Counted from the first letter of the stretch, positions 53,944 to 62,805 are shown. The stretch is DNA of 64,000 bases from Algoriphagus terrigena DSM 22685 (GCF_000429445.1 NZ_AUBW01000006.1:213392-277391), one strand, 5' to 3'. Program-made: numbers and translations. Notes: generated by a model not told the origin, from the letters alone.

Positions 53944-55397
53944 ACTAACTCTTCTTCCGGCTCATAATAGTGAATTCCGATCTTCAAATAACCGTATAAA
54001 ATGGTCATAAACGGACTGATAATATTAAAAAAACAATACGGCGCATAGGTCAAAGTCGCGACTCCCAACACGGATGCCTGAGTCGCTCCGCAGGTATTCC
54101 AGGGCACGAGTACGGAAGTGACCGTGGCAGAATCTTCCAGCGTCCGGCTGAGATTTTCGGGTTTCAAGCCGCGCTTCCGGTACACATCCGCGTACATTCG
54201 ACCCGGCACTAGGATCGCTAAATACTGATCGGATGTCGTGAAGTTAAAAAACACGCAAGTCGCCGCAGTGGACGCTATCAGCGAACCTACGGAATGAACT
54301 TTCCGGATTACCGCTTCGGCCAGCACGCTGAGCATGCCACTTTCTTCCATGATTCCCCCAAACACCATCGCGCAGATAATCAGCCAGATCGTGTTCAGCA
54401 TTCCGCCCATTCCCCGTGTCGTGAGGAGGTCATTGACAATGTCATTGTCTGTCACAATGGCAATCTGCCCATAGAGTGACATCATCACAGCCTTAAACCC
54501 AAGATAGGAATAGGAACCAGAATCATTAGCAATATAGGTGACGATCTCGGGTTGGAAAATCAAGGCAAAAACCCCACCCAACAACGCTCCGGCGAGCAAA
54601 GCTGGAACCGCCGGCACTTTGTTCAAGATCATAATAAGCACAACCAGCGGGACGATAAACAGCCAGCCACTGATATTGAATCTTGTTGAAATCGCCTCGG
54701 AAATCGCCTTGACGTCATCCACGCTACCCGCGGTTTCATAATTCAAACCGATGATGGCAAACAAAATCAGGGTGATGATCATGGTCGGCGTGGTCGTCTT
54801 TGCCATGTATTTGATATGGGTGAAAAGATCGGTACCTGCCATGGCGGGAGCCAAATTCGTAGTATCGCTCAGCGGTGACATTTTATCTCCGAAATAGGCA
54901 CCCGAAATGATCGCCCCGGCGATGATTCCCTCTTCAAACCCAAGCGCTTTGCCGATCCCCAGTAGCGCGACGCCTACCGTCGCAACGGTCGTCCAACTGC
55001 TTCCTGTAGCGACAGAAACCACCGCGCTGATGAAGCACGCCGCCACGAGAAAGATTTCGGGGCTCAACACCTCTAGGCCGTAATAGATCATGGCCGGCAC
55101 GATTCCACTCAAAAGCCAGGTACCTGCCAACGCCCCGATCAAAAACAAAATCAAGATCGCGCCCATTGCGGAGCTGATACTTTTGACAATCCCATCCTGG
55201 AGCGCTTCCCAGCTTATCCCTAATCGAAAGACTGCGATAGATGCAGCCACTGTCGCAGAAAGAATCAGCACGATCTGGTTAGAACCCGACAAGCTGTCAG
55301 TACCAAAAATCTGAATATTGATAATCAGAAGGCCTATTAAGAATAGTATGGGAATCAGTGCATCAAGGATACGGGGAGCTTTTGGCAGGCCTTTCAT
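53940..55397 (-). CDS. nhaC: Na+/H+ antiporter of the NhaC family
   Basis: The 485-residue protein has about twelve helices and NhaC landmarks: VAACFISAVVSVATGSSWTTVATVGVALLGIG, IIAGAIISGAYFGDKMSPLSDTTNLAPAM (ion-site region) and LEDSATVTSVLVPWNTCGATQASVLGVATLTYAPYCFFNI. It exchanges cytoplasmic sodium for protons, fitting a marine or saline lifestyle. Many close relatives are annotated NhaC although a malate-lactate type antiporter is also possible. The exonuclease gene overlaps its 3' end. Family confident. Confidence 0.9.
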   Translation of the reverse strand: MKGLPKAPRILDALIPILFLIGLLIINIQIFGTDSLSGSNQIVLILSATVAASIAVFRLGISWEALQDGIVKSISSAMGAILILFLIGALAGTWLLSGIVPAMIYYGLEVLSPEIFLVAACFISAVVSVATGSSWTTVATVGVALLGIGKALGFEEGIIAGAIISGAYFGDKMSPLSDTTNLAPAMAGTDLFTHIKYMAKTTTPTMIITLILFAIIGLNYETAGSVDDVKAISEAISTRFNISGWLFIVPLVVLIMILNKVPAVPALLAGALLGGVFALIFQPEIVTYIANDSGSYSYLGFKAVMMSLYGQIAIVTDNDIVNDLLTTRGMGGMLNTIWLIICAMVFGGIMEESGMLSVLAEAVIRKVHSVGSLIASTAATCVFFNFTTSDQYLAILVPGRMYADVYRKRGLKPENLSRTLEDSATVTSVLVPWNTCGATQASVLGVATLTYAPYCFFNIISPFMTILYGYLKIGIHYYEPEEELV

Positions 55398-55446
55398 TCA
55401 GTAAATCCGACGGTTTGGTGGGCTTGAATCTAAGTAAAAAAATCAA

Positions 55447-56574
55447 TTACATCTTTGAAAGCAGCTGAGAAAGCTCCTTCCCGACCTGCCATCCGAGCGC
55501 TACTCCCATGCCTCCCAATCGAACCGCCACTGCGGTCTTTTCCCCAATCGGCTGAATCAATGGGCTTTTCTTCGAACCAAAGGCCATGATACCGGTCCAC
55601 TCCATTTCCCATTCGATTTCTTGGTTGGGAAGGATGACTTCTCTTGCCAGCTGCTGCAGGTAAGATTTGATCTTGGGATTGGTCTCGAATTCGACCGTTT
55701 TTTCTTTTTCAAAATCCTTATTTCGCGCTCCACCGAGCAGCAGGCGTCCATCGATTTTTCTGAAATAAACATATCCTTTGTCTAGGTGAAAAGAGCCTTT
55801 CCAGGGGATTTTACCAGCTATAGGCTTGCTGAGCAAGACCAAGCCCCGACCCGGCTCCACATCAGACTCTGGCCATAGTTTCTTTGAAAATGCATTGGTG
55901 CAAATGGCAACCTTATCCCCGGAAAACTCGAAAATGCGGTCCTTCGCCATATTTTCTGCAATGATTAGCCCGTCGTCTTTTTGAACCTCGACCACACTCA
56001 CCCCCGTCAAAATCTTCACACCCAGTTCAGATGCTTTTTCCCAGAGTGCTCCCAGATAAGCTCCGGGATCCAACTCGCCTTCAAATTGATTTTCGACGAC
56101 CAATTTGACCCGATCAGAAAAACCGAATTTTCCTGGTTTTTTCACAATCGAAAAAACATCCTTTTTGAAGATCTTCTTCAGCATTTTGTTGACCTCATCC
56201 ATTTGATCTGCTGCAGCGACATTTTCAGCTTCCAAAAGTTCAAACCCGTGATTAGCCTTGTATTGGAGCCTCGCATCGCCAAAGTTTTCACGAATCTGGC
56301 AAAGACCTTTGTACCGTCTTTCAACCAAGCTAAAAACCTCCTCGGGCGTCATCTTCCAAAAATCATCCAAGATCTCAGTCAAACTTCCAAAACAGGCAAA
56401 TCCGGCATTTTTGGTGCTTGCACCCGTTGGAAGGACGCCTTTTTCCAGGATCAAAACGCTCGCTTTGGGATGTTTTCGCTTATAATGTACCGCTGTCGAT
56501 AGGCCGGTAAAGCCCGAACCGATCACGATAAGATCATACCTGAAAAAGTTTTTTTTCTCCCAATAACTGAACAT
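55447..56574 (-). CDS. FAD-dependent oxidase (glycine/D-amino-acid oxidase type)
   Basis: The 375-residue protein begins with YDLIVIGSGFTGLSTAVHYKRKHP (FAD GxGxxG) after a short aromatic leader. It contains VLPTGASTKNAGFACFGSLTEIL (the substrate loop typical of the puuB/sarcosine-oxidase type), LDKGYVYFRKIDGRLLLGGARNKDFE and the C-terminal VRLGGMGVALGWQVGKELS. Substrate unknown; an amine or amino-acid oxidase is likely. It is the only gene between nhaC and the divergent Mpo1-like gene. It differs from the second DAO-type enzyme at 42169 in its loops, so the two are not recent duplicates. Confidence 0.85.
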   Translation of the reverse strand: MFSYWEKKNFFRYDLIVIGSGFTGLSTAVHYKRKHPKASVLILEKGVLPTGASTKNAGFACFGSLTEILDDFWKMTPEEVFSLVERRYKGLCQIRENFGDARLQYKANHGFELLEAENVAAADQMDEVNKMLKKIFKKDVFSIVKKPGKFGFSDRVKLVVENQFEGELDPGAYLGALWEKASELGVKILTGVSVVEVQKDDGLIIAENMAKDRIFEFSGDKVAICTNAFSKKLWPESDVEPGRGLVLLSKPIAGKIPWKGSFHLDKGYVYFRKIDGRLLLGGARNKDFEKEKTVEFETNPKIKSYLQQLAREVILPNQEIEWEMEWTGIMAFGSKKSPLIQPIGEKTAVAVRLGGMGVALGWQVGKELSQLLSKM

Positions 56575-56649
56575 TGTCCGGGTATCGTTTAAAATTTGAA
56601 ATGAGTTATCTAATTTGAATCGAAGCTACCGCAATTGAACCCAAAAACG

Positions 56650-57129
56650 ATGAGAAAAATTGATTTGCTCCTGGATGAATACGGTGAAAGTCACCGTAAT
56701 GACACCAATAAGTTGATTCACTGGTTTTGCGTACCGGCGATCTTTTTCAGCGTAATTGGCCTGATTTTCAGCATTCCCACCGGGTTTCTGCCGGACGCTT
56801 TGCCTTTTATGGGAAGCTTTGCCAATTGGGCCACCGTAAGCCTGGCACTCGTGTTAATCTACTATCTCTCGCTCTCGGCGCCGTTGACTTTGGGGATGCT
56901 CTTCTTTTCTGTATTTTGCCTGGCACTGGCCAATTTCCTCAATCTGGCTTTCCCTGGCAAACTCTGGGCAATCAGCCTCGGCATCTTTGTGATCGCCTGG
57001 ATAGTCCAGTTTGTGGGACATAAAATAGAGGGGAAAAAGCCTTCATTTTTCAAAGACATCCAGTTTCTGATGATCGGCCCGGCCTGGCTGATGCACTTTA
57101 TCTATAAAAAAATGGGCGTCCCCTATTAA
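56650..57129 (+). CDS. Mpo1/DUF962-family membrane protein
   Basis: From the ATG at 56650 the protein (159 residues) starts MRKIDLLLDEYGESHRNDTN, then KLIHWFCVPAIFFSVIGLIF, the H...N...H signature of the DUF962 family. Four membrane segments follow, then VQFVGHKIEGKKPSFFKDIQFLMIGPAWLM. The yeast member Mpo1 is an iron-dependent dioxygenase in alpha-oxidation of 2-hydroxy fatty acids, with these histidines as iron ligands; the bacterial role is probably similar but unproven. An in-frame TTG lies 15 bases upstream and is less likely. It is divergent from the FAD oxidase gene. Confidence 0.88.
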   Translation: MRKIDLLLDEYGESHRNDTNKLIHWFCVPAIFFSVIGLIFSIPTGFLPDALPFMGSFANWATVSLALVLIYYLSLSAPLTLGMLFFSVFCLALANFLNLAFPGKLWAISLGIFVIAWIVQFVGHKIEGKKPSFFKDIQFLMIGPAWLMHFIYKKMGVPY

Positions 57130-57155
57130 TCTGAGTAGATTGTTCTGGACGTTTT

Positions 57156-59411
57156 CTATTGGGGAAAAAGCGTTTGGACTCGCTCGATTGCCTGTTGATT
57201 TTTGAAAGAACCAATGCTGTTCAGGATAGACCTCTTCTCCTTGGCAGTCAATCGCCAGTTGAGTGACGCCCGCTTCATGGTCTCTTGCGAGCCTGTTAGT
57301 TGCTCAATCTGAACTTGCTCCGGGGCGTATTCAAACTCGATTCTTTCCATGGCAAAGGGCATCGACTCATCCATGTAGTTAAACAGGACTTCGTTTTGAA
57401 TCGTCTGCACATTGTCCCAGTTGATGTAGATATTTTTTAGCGGAGTAAATACTTTTTCGAAGATCCGCGGCGGTTCCGTATGGGGGATTTCGGCTGATTT
57501 CTCAGAATCCCGGATAGAAACTAGGACGACTCCACTCGTATTTTTTGCAATCCAATCCTGGAAAACATACAAAAACCTCAGTGCATCCTGAATCCCGAAA
57601 TTGTCAGAGAGGCCGGTATCCATGGTTTCCATAACAGGATCCGACGGCAGCTCTACATTGGGAGTGATGAAGGGAAAGGTGGCACTCATCCTCAGAGCGC
57701 TTAGAAATCGGAGATTTTCCGCATCATGAGCAGCGTAAAAGCGGAGAAAATCAATGGATTGTTTCTTCTCATTCAGGCCGGATTTACCCATTACTGAGCT
57801 GCCGAGGTAGGACATGGACTGCGGTGCAATCACCAATTTCCGGCCATCGTTGGTCACCAGAGCCGTCACCGGCAGCAAGGCGATCTTTCCCTCTGCTTCG
57901 GGTTCTCGATAGGCCGAAAGGGGTTTATCTAGGATTTTCTCGGTATTGATGTTCAGCTGATTTTCGAAGGCGTATCCCCGATCTTTCAGATGGCTATATC
58001 CGCGGTACTCAAAGCGCTGATTCCGAATGAGCAGGTCGTTGACCAGCAACGTGAACAAGATCGGGTTGAGATTGTCGGCGGAAATCTGTGCTAAAAACTT
58101 GGGATCATTCGGGTTCACAGTCGAATCAGAGAGCGATCTCAGATATATTTCCCTGAAGAAAGCCTGGCCTATCACCCCTCCGGACGCACCGGTGTACAGT
58201 TCGGTATGTTTTGTCAGTTCCCCTCCCGTAACATCATGAATCGTCTGCAGCACATGGAGTGTCCAGAGCGCCGCACGCTGGCCGCCACCGCTCGCGGCCA
58301 CGATGACCAACTTGGGAAGCGAATCATTGGGGAATTTGGATTTCCAGCTTTCCAGAATCTTGAGCGTGTTTTCTTTATCCTTCCTGAGCGTATCGGGGTG
58401 CGTGAGAGAATCCAGCCTCGCCAGCGTGTAGGATGCAGGAGCGATTCCATAATTGATCCCGTAGGCTTCGTGTGGCCGATTGAGAAAGGAAAAATTTGAG
58501 AGGTAATTGATGGAATATAGCATCAGGAAGACCACCAAAGTCGCCCAACTCCTCAGCCAAAAACTCATCGCTCCCACCAGCATCACCAAGATGGCCAAAA
58601 GAAGTGTCACACTCATCGCCGCCGGAAACTGCAGCACTTCTTTTTCCTTGAAAAAGCCCAAAAACAGAACTAGAAGGATCAGGAAGATTTGAATCAGAAA
58701 AAGATTCAGGTGATTTTGATCAAAGACACGAAGGAGCTTGATGGGCTCAAATCTTGAGATATCAGGCCGGACGTTGACGAATTTTAAGCGCAGATTCAGA
58801 TAGCTGTTTACCTGATCGTTGAGGACCTTGAGTTCCTTGTACTGCCTCACCACATTGACGCGGGTGAACCGCACTTTTCGCAGTCTTTTGTCCAGCGTCC
58901 CTGCGAAAATGATGAAAAAATCCTTGTTGGTCAGTGCAAAATACCCAAAGATCAAACTGTAGCTGACGACTCCCCCAAGGGAGAACCCGAGGTAAAACTT
59001 TAGTACTTCCCAGTTTGAAGCAAGGTCATTGTCCAGTTGAAAGACGACGAATTTGATGCTGTAGATCAGGTAAAAAATCAGAGGAATGATCGAATTGTTG
59101 ATACAAAAATGGATAAACGGCTTCGGCACCACGGCCAAAAACTTGAATTGCCGCCCGTCCATGATATAGGTCGTCATGTGGAATGCCATAGTAAGGATGC
59201 CCATCCCGATCCCAATCAAAAAGAAACTCAGCCATGAAACCTGATGCAGGTACTCCGGATCCAAAAACAGAAATGGGATCCCCAAGACAACGCCGAATTG
59301 CTCCAGAATCACTCCCAGCAAGAGCACCCATACGAGCACCAAAGTCAGGTTTTTCCGAAGATGAAGCAGGAAAAGCTGAACTGGGAAGCTGTATAGTATT
59401 CTCTCGCGCAT
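57156..59411 (-). CDS. Patatin-like phospholipase with multispan N-terminus, 751 aa
   Basis: The N-terminal 310 residues carry about eight membrane segments (LTLVLVWVLLLGVILEQFGV, SFFLIGIGMGILTMAFHM and others). The patatin domain follows: oxyanion loop ASGGGQRAALW (Gly375-Gly377), nucleophile Ser410 in YTGASGGVIGQ (GxSxG), the SALRMSATFPFITPNV block, and the second catalytic aspartate in D598-T-G in METMDTGLSDNFGIQDAL. DTG instead of the usual DGG is a slight deviation. It should hydrolyse acyl esters of lipids at the membrane. It ends near the Mpo1-like gene on the other strand and appears to be a single-gene unit. Confidence 0.85.
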   Translation of the reverse strand: MRERILYSFPVQLFLLHLRKNLTLVLVWVLLLGVILEQFGVVLGIPFLFLDPEYLHQVSWLSFFLIGIGMGILTMAFHMTTYIMDGRQFKFLAVVPKPFIHFCINNSIIPLIFYLIYSIKFVVFQLDNDLASNWEVLKFYLGFSLGGVVSYSLIFGYFALTNKDFFIIFAGTLDKRLRKVRFTRVNVVRQYKELKVLNDQVNSYLNLRLKFVNVRPDISRFEPIKLLRVFDQNHLNLFLIQIFLILLVLFLGFFKEKEVLQFPAAMSVTLLLAILVMLVGAMSFWLRSWATLVVFLMLYSINYLSNFSFLNRPHEAYGINYGIAPASYTLARLDSLTHPDTLRKDKENTLKILESWKSKFPNDSLPKLVIVAASGGGQRAALWTLHVLQTIHDVTGGELTKHTELYTGASGGVIGQAFFREIYLRSLSDSTVNPNDPKFLAQISADNLNPILFTLLVNDLLIRNQRFEYRGYSHLKDRGYAFENQLNINTEKILDKPLSAYREPEAEGKIALLPVTALVTNDGRKLVIAPQSMSYLGSSVMGKSGLNEKKQSIDFLRFYAAHDAENLRFLSALRMSATFPFITPNVELPSDPVMETMDTGLSDNFGIQDALRFLYVFQDWIAKNTSGVVLVSIRDSEKSAEIPHTEPPRIFEKVFTPLKNIYINWDNVQTIQNEVLFNYMDESMPFAMERIEFEYAPEQVQIEQLTGSQETMKRASLNWRLTAKEKRSILNSIGSFKNQQAIERVQTLFPQ

Positions 59412-59608
59412 GGGTGTATTGTTGCGCCCAAGATAGCCCTTTTTGATAATTACTCTTTGAAGATCTGGACAGTCGGCATTCCCAAACTTTCCAAACTGAT
59501 TTTCAGCCAGTTGATTTACCCTCTACTCCTCAAAGGAAAGATATCTGATCAAACTATTCGCAGCTTTAGAATAGAAAAAGTACCTTCGAATCCCTAAAAG
59601 TCAAAAAG

Positions 59609-60100
59609 ATGAGAACCTGGTTTCTGTGCAAAGTCAAGTACGCGAAAGAAAATGAGGAAGGCTTGCTTAAAAGCATTTCCGAGCAATATCTGGTAGATGC
59701 AGTGTCGTTTACCGAAGCCGAGGCGATTCTATACGACCGCCTGGGTTCTCAGATCCGCGGCGATTTTCAGGTGACCGGCATTAGCAAAAGTAACATTGTG
59801 GACGTCTTCTTCTACGAAGACGCCGATCTGTGGCACAAGTGCAAGATCTCTTATCTGGTCGCGGACGGTGAGAATGGCAAGGAGAAAAAAGTCACCCAGT
59901 ACATGATTGTGACCGCTGAAGACGTACGTCAGGCTTATGACCGAATTCAGGAAAGCCTCAGCAATATGCTGGTCAGCTTCCGGGTGCCTGATATCACCGA
60001 GAGTTCGATTGTCGAGGTATTCCCTTTTGAAAAAGATGAAGTGGCAGAACAGCTTCCTCCGGGCAATTTTCGACCTGTCAATCAGGAAGAAGAGCTATAA
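59609..60100 (+). CDS. DUF4494 protein with internal duplication
   Basis: The 163-residue protein is cytoplasmic by composition and matches DUF4494 of Bacteroidetes, whose function is unknown. I see two tandem copies of about 70 residues. The first starts TWFLCKVKYAKENEEG and ends with ITGI-like VTGISKSNIVDVFFYED. The second starts LWHKCKISYLVADGENG and ends PDITESSIVEVFPFEK. Both have W-x-x-CK at the start, a conserved helical middle (VSFTEAEAILYDRL against VTAEDVRQAYDRI) and the same end. A terminator hairpin overlaps its stop codon. Confidence 0.78.
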   Translation: MRTWFLCKVKYAKENEEGLLKSISEQYLVDAVSFTEAEAILYDRLGSQIRGDFQVTGISKSNIVDVFFYEDADLWHKCKISYLVADGENGKEKKVTQYMIVTAEDVRQAYDRIQESLSNMLVSFRVPDITESSIVEVFPFEKDEVAEQLPPGNFRPVNQEEEL

Positions 60101-60140
60101 AAAGAGAAAGGCCGCAAAAATTTGCGGCCTTTCTCTTTTT
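60099..60140. terminator. Bidirectional terminator hairpin containing two stop codons
   Basis: A 20-base perfect stem starting AAAAAGAGAAAGGCCGC and its reverse complement surround a two-base spacer. The A-tract on one side and T-tract on the other make it active on both strands. The DUF4494 stop (60098-60100) and the HD-gene stop (60139-60141) both lie at its base. Confidence 0.92.
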
Positions 60141-60684
60141 ACCCAAGATCTGCGGAAGCTTGGTGATCGATCACAAACTGAATCAGCTCGTCCACAGCGA
60201 TTCCTGCCCGCTCACTGGCATCTTGGATATCTTCGCGACTCACCTGGGCGGCAAAAGTCTTATCCTTCAACCGTTTTTTCACGCCTTTCACCTCCATCCC
60301 CGCATATCCCTCAGGCCTCATCAGCGAATAGGCGTGGACAAATCCGCTCAGCTCGTCAAAGGCATACAGCATTTTATCCATCTCCGACACCGGCTCCACG
60401 CCAAAAAATCTAGGTCCGTGGGAGGCGATCGCACGGATTATCTCAGGATCAATAGCCCGGTCTTCCAACTCGCCGATGATCTTTTTGCAATGCTGGTCCG
60501 GCCACTGATCCCAGTCGGCGTCATGAAGGAGCCCCGCCAGATACCATCTGTGGCTCACTTCGTTACCATACTCCTTTGACTGCGAAAAAACCCTCATCAA
60601 ATGCCCGACCTGCTTCATGTGGACTTTGAGTTTTTCATTTTTCACCCAGTCATCCAATAGACGTTTCGCCTCCGATTCCGTCAT
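60139..60684 (-). CDS. HD-domain hydrolase
   Basis: Using the ATG at 60682-60684 the protein has 181 residues. Its HD motif is H54-D55 in HRWYLAGLLHDADWDQWPDQH, with an upstream His in KLKVHMKQVGHLMRV and a downstream IIRAIASHGPRF, as in metal-dependent HD phosphohydrolases. The family usually acts on nucleotides or phosphoester substrates; which is unknown. A longer frame starting at 60750 adds 22 residues (MENSSLLLHRSVFGSS) with no feature, so either start is possible. The convergent DUF4494 gene shares a terminator hairpin with it. Confidence 0.8.
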   Translation of the reverse strand: MTESEAKRLLDDWVKNEKLKVHMKQVGHLMRVFSQSKEYGNEVSHRWYLAGLLHDADWDQWPDQHCKKIIGELEDRAIDPEIIRAIASHGPRFFGVEPVSEMDKMLYAFDELSGFVHAYSLMRPEGYAGMEVKGVKKRLKDKTFAAQVSREDIQDASERAGIAVDELIQFVIDHQASADLG

Positions 60685-60831
60685 CACGTTTCCTGAATTA
60701 GCAGAACTACCGAAAACCGAGCGGTGTAGAAGAAGTGAGCTATTTTCCATTTTTTATATACTTTTATGTATTTTGTATAAATTTTATTGCCTTACAAACC
60801 CAAATCAACCTATTTTCAACTACTTTTGAAT

Positions 60832-61875
60832 ATGCAAGATTGGGATTCCATACAAGTATTGGGCAAACTCGCCATTATTTCGGAGTATTTCCTTCAAATC
60901 ACGCTGGATAAATCCGGAACGGTGATCTCCTCCGATTCGGGTATTGGTCCTGTACCGTCGTTTTTTGACAACAAGGAAAAACCCTTGCAATTTGAAGACT
61001 GTTTCTTGGCTACCGATTGGGCAAAATTCGAAAACCAACGAGTCAAAGCCTGGAAAAGCAGACACCAGTCCTTCATGGTTGATCTACAAAAAATCAACCA
61101 TCCGGAGGGTACCACTATCTTGACTAAATGGGAATTCTTCTTCATTACCGGTGACTTTGGCACTTGCTTAGGTCTCGGTCATCCCGTCGAGCCGCTCCAT
61201 CCGTACAATCTTGGCTTGGGAGAATTTATCGAAGGGTCGACCGGAGACAGCGAACTGATTAACGTCCTTCTCGAGAACAAGCTGCTGGGCTTTTGGGAGT
61301 TTGACATCGATGATAAGACAGACTCTATCAGTAGTGGTTTGGCTCAACTTCTTGGCTACCGAATCGAGGAACTTCAGCATTTGAAATCCATTTCTTGGCA
61401 GCAGCACATCCATTCGGAAGACTATCCCGAGATCGTCAGAGAAATCTCGCAGCACTTCAAATCCACGGGGAACCTTCCCTTCCGCAAGGAATTCAGAATT
61501 GTAGCCAAAGGCGGTCAAGTCACTTGGGTGATTGGTTTTGGAAAGACTACCAAGTGGGACTCGGACGGCCACCCAAAAAAGATTCAAGGGATGATCATCG
61601 ACATCACCGAAAAAAAGAAACAGGAGATATGGATGAGAGAGCATCACTATTTTCTCCGGGACTTGGCGTTTCAACAGTCGCATTCGCTCCGGGCAAGAGT
61701 CGCCAACATCCTAGGAATCCTAGAAATCCTTGACACGGAAACCCAAACCCCGGAATCCAGAAAACTCCTGGATATTCTCAAAAAAGAATCGAAAAGTCTC
61801 GATCAGTCTTTGAAAAAAAGTATCAAAGAATCGGTCAGCCAAAACCAATCTTGGGAGCGGGAAATTAATTCCTAG
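60832..61875 (+). CDS. PAS-domain sensor with a DHp-like helix but no kinase domain
   Basis: From the ATG at 60832 the protein (347 residues) has an N-terminal sensor-like region (about 1-130), a PAS domain (about 145-262: LENKLLGFWEFDIDDKTDSI, SGLAQLLGYRIEELQHLKSI, then PAC-type FGKTTKWDSDGHPKKIQGMI) and a C-terminal helix pair. The helix FQQSHSLRARVANILGILEI, with His284 in QQSHSLR, resembles the H-box dimerisation helix of Bacteroidetes histidine kinases. The frame ends 64 residues later without an ATP-binding domain, and none is encoded downstream. It may sense a ligand and pass the signal by partner binding. Confidence 0.75.
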   Translation: MQDWDSIQVLGKLAIISEYFLQITLDKSGTVISSDSGIGPVPSFFDNKEKPLQFEDCFLATDWAKFENQRVKAWKSRHQSFMVDLQKINHPEGTTILTKWEFFFITGDFGTCLGLGHPVEPLHPYNLGLGEFIEGSTGDSELINVLLENKLLGFWEFDIDDKTDSISSGLAQLLGYRIEELQHLKSISWQQHIHSEDYPEIVREISQHFKSTGNLPFRKEFRIVAKGGQVTWVIGFGKTTKWDSDGHPKKIQGMIIDITEKKKQEIWMREHHYFLRDLAFQQSHSLRARVANILGILEILDTETQTPESRKLLDILKKESKSLDQSLKKSIKESVSQNQSWEREINS

Positions 61876-61901
61876 ACTACAAGTTTCTGATTTTCCATTT
61901 T

Positions 61902-61945
61902 GCTTTCAAGTAGCCCCAAACCAGACCGGGGCTTAAAGCTTTTTT
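61902..61945 (+). terminator. Terminator after the PAS gene
   Basis: An outer stem GCTTT/AAAGC encloses an inner stem AGCCCC/GGGGCT, followed at once by six Ts (61940-61945). The hairpin contains the stop codon of the convergent SDR gene (61933-61935) and the T-run lies inside that gene's last codons. Confidence 0.6.
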
Positions 61946-62805
61946 CCTCGGGACGCCTCCATCATATCCCACATTTCTTGAGGTATTTGGTCTAGATTAT
62001 TAAACTCTCCAGCGCCCTTGAGCCATTCGCCACCATCGATTGTGATCACTTCACCATTTACATAGGCTGAAAAATCCGACACCAAATAGGCAGCAAGATT
62101 AGCTAACTCCTGATGCTCACCTACTCTGCCAATCGGCACTTTCTTAGCCGGATCAAACTTTTTTACCAACTCTCCCGGCAGTAAGCGGCTCCAGGCTCCC
62201 TCGGTAGGAAATGGTCCCGGCGCAATGGCATTGGATCGGATGCCGTACTTAGCCCACTCCACGGCAAGGGATCGAGTCATCGCCAAAACTCCCGCTTTTG
62301 CAGCTGCCGAGGGCACCACATACCCCGACCCCGTCCAAGCATAAGTAGTCACGATGTTCAAAAATATACCGTCCTGTTTTTGAGCGATCCAATCTTTGCC
62401 CGCTGTCAATGTGACCTGCGAGGTTCCCTTCAAGACGATATCCAAGACCGTGTTGAAGGCATTGGTGGAAAGTCTTTCGGTAGGACTGATGAAATTGCCC
62501 GCCGCATTGTTGACGACCGCGTGGATTTGACCCAACTCCGATTTGGCTTTATCCCACATCGCCTCCACCTGCTCGATATCACGCACATCGCAACTCACCG
62601 GTACGACCGTGCCTCCGTTTTTGCCCATCATCTCCTTGGCAGTCTCGGTCAAGACGTCCAGCTTTCGGGATGAAATCACCAAATTCGCTCCCAGTTTCAA
62701 AAAATACTCACCCATCGACCGACCAAGGCCAGTGCCGCCACCCGTCACCAGAATATTTTTGCCTTCGAGAGATCCCTCACGGAGCATGCCTTCGTTAAAT
62801 TTCAT
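61933..62805 (-). CDS. SDR-family 2,4-dienoyl-CoA reductase-like oxidoreductase
   Basis: The ATG at 62803-62805 gives 290 residues starting MKFNEGMLREGSLEGKNILV. The cofactor loop is VTGGGTGLGRSMGEYFLKLG. NNAAGNFISPTERLSTNAF is the second landmark. The active site TTYAWTGSGYVVPSAAAKAG matches mitochondrial 2,4-dienoyl-CoA reductase, with Tyr and Lys 15 residues apart as in that enzyme (rather than the common YxxxK). It probably reduces 2,4-dienoyl-CoA with NADPH in the oxidation of unsaturated fatty acids. It is divergent from the lipoprotein gene at 62885, and its end lies in the terminator of the PAS gene. Confidence 0.88.
   Translation of the reverse strand: MKFNEGMLREGSLEGKNILVTGGGTGLGRSMGEYFLKLGANLVISSRKLDVLTETAKEMMGKNGGTVVPVSCDVRDIEQVEAMWDKAKSELGQIHAVVNNAAGNFISPTERLSTNAFNTVLDIVLKGTSQVTLTAGKDWIAQKQDGIFLNIVTTYAWTGSGYVVPSAAAKAGVLAMTRSLAVEWAKYGIRSNAIAPGPFPTEGAWSRLLPGELVKKFDPAKKVPIGRVGEHQELANLAAYLVSDFSAYVNGEVITIDGGEWLKGAGEFNNLDQIPQEMWDMMEASRGKKL

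Noticed and set aside
59580..59604. T-loop-like TTCGAATCCC suggesting a tRNA 3' end
   Set aside because: Flanking bases cannot pair as a T-stem, and there is no anticodon arm or acceptor stem upstream.
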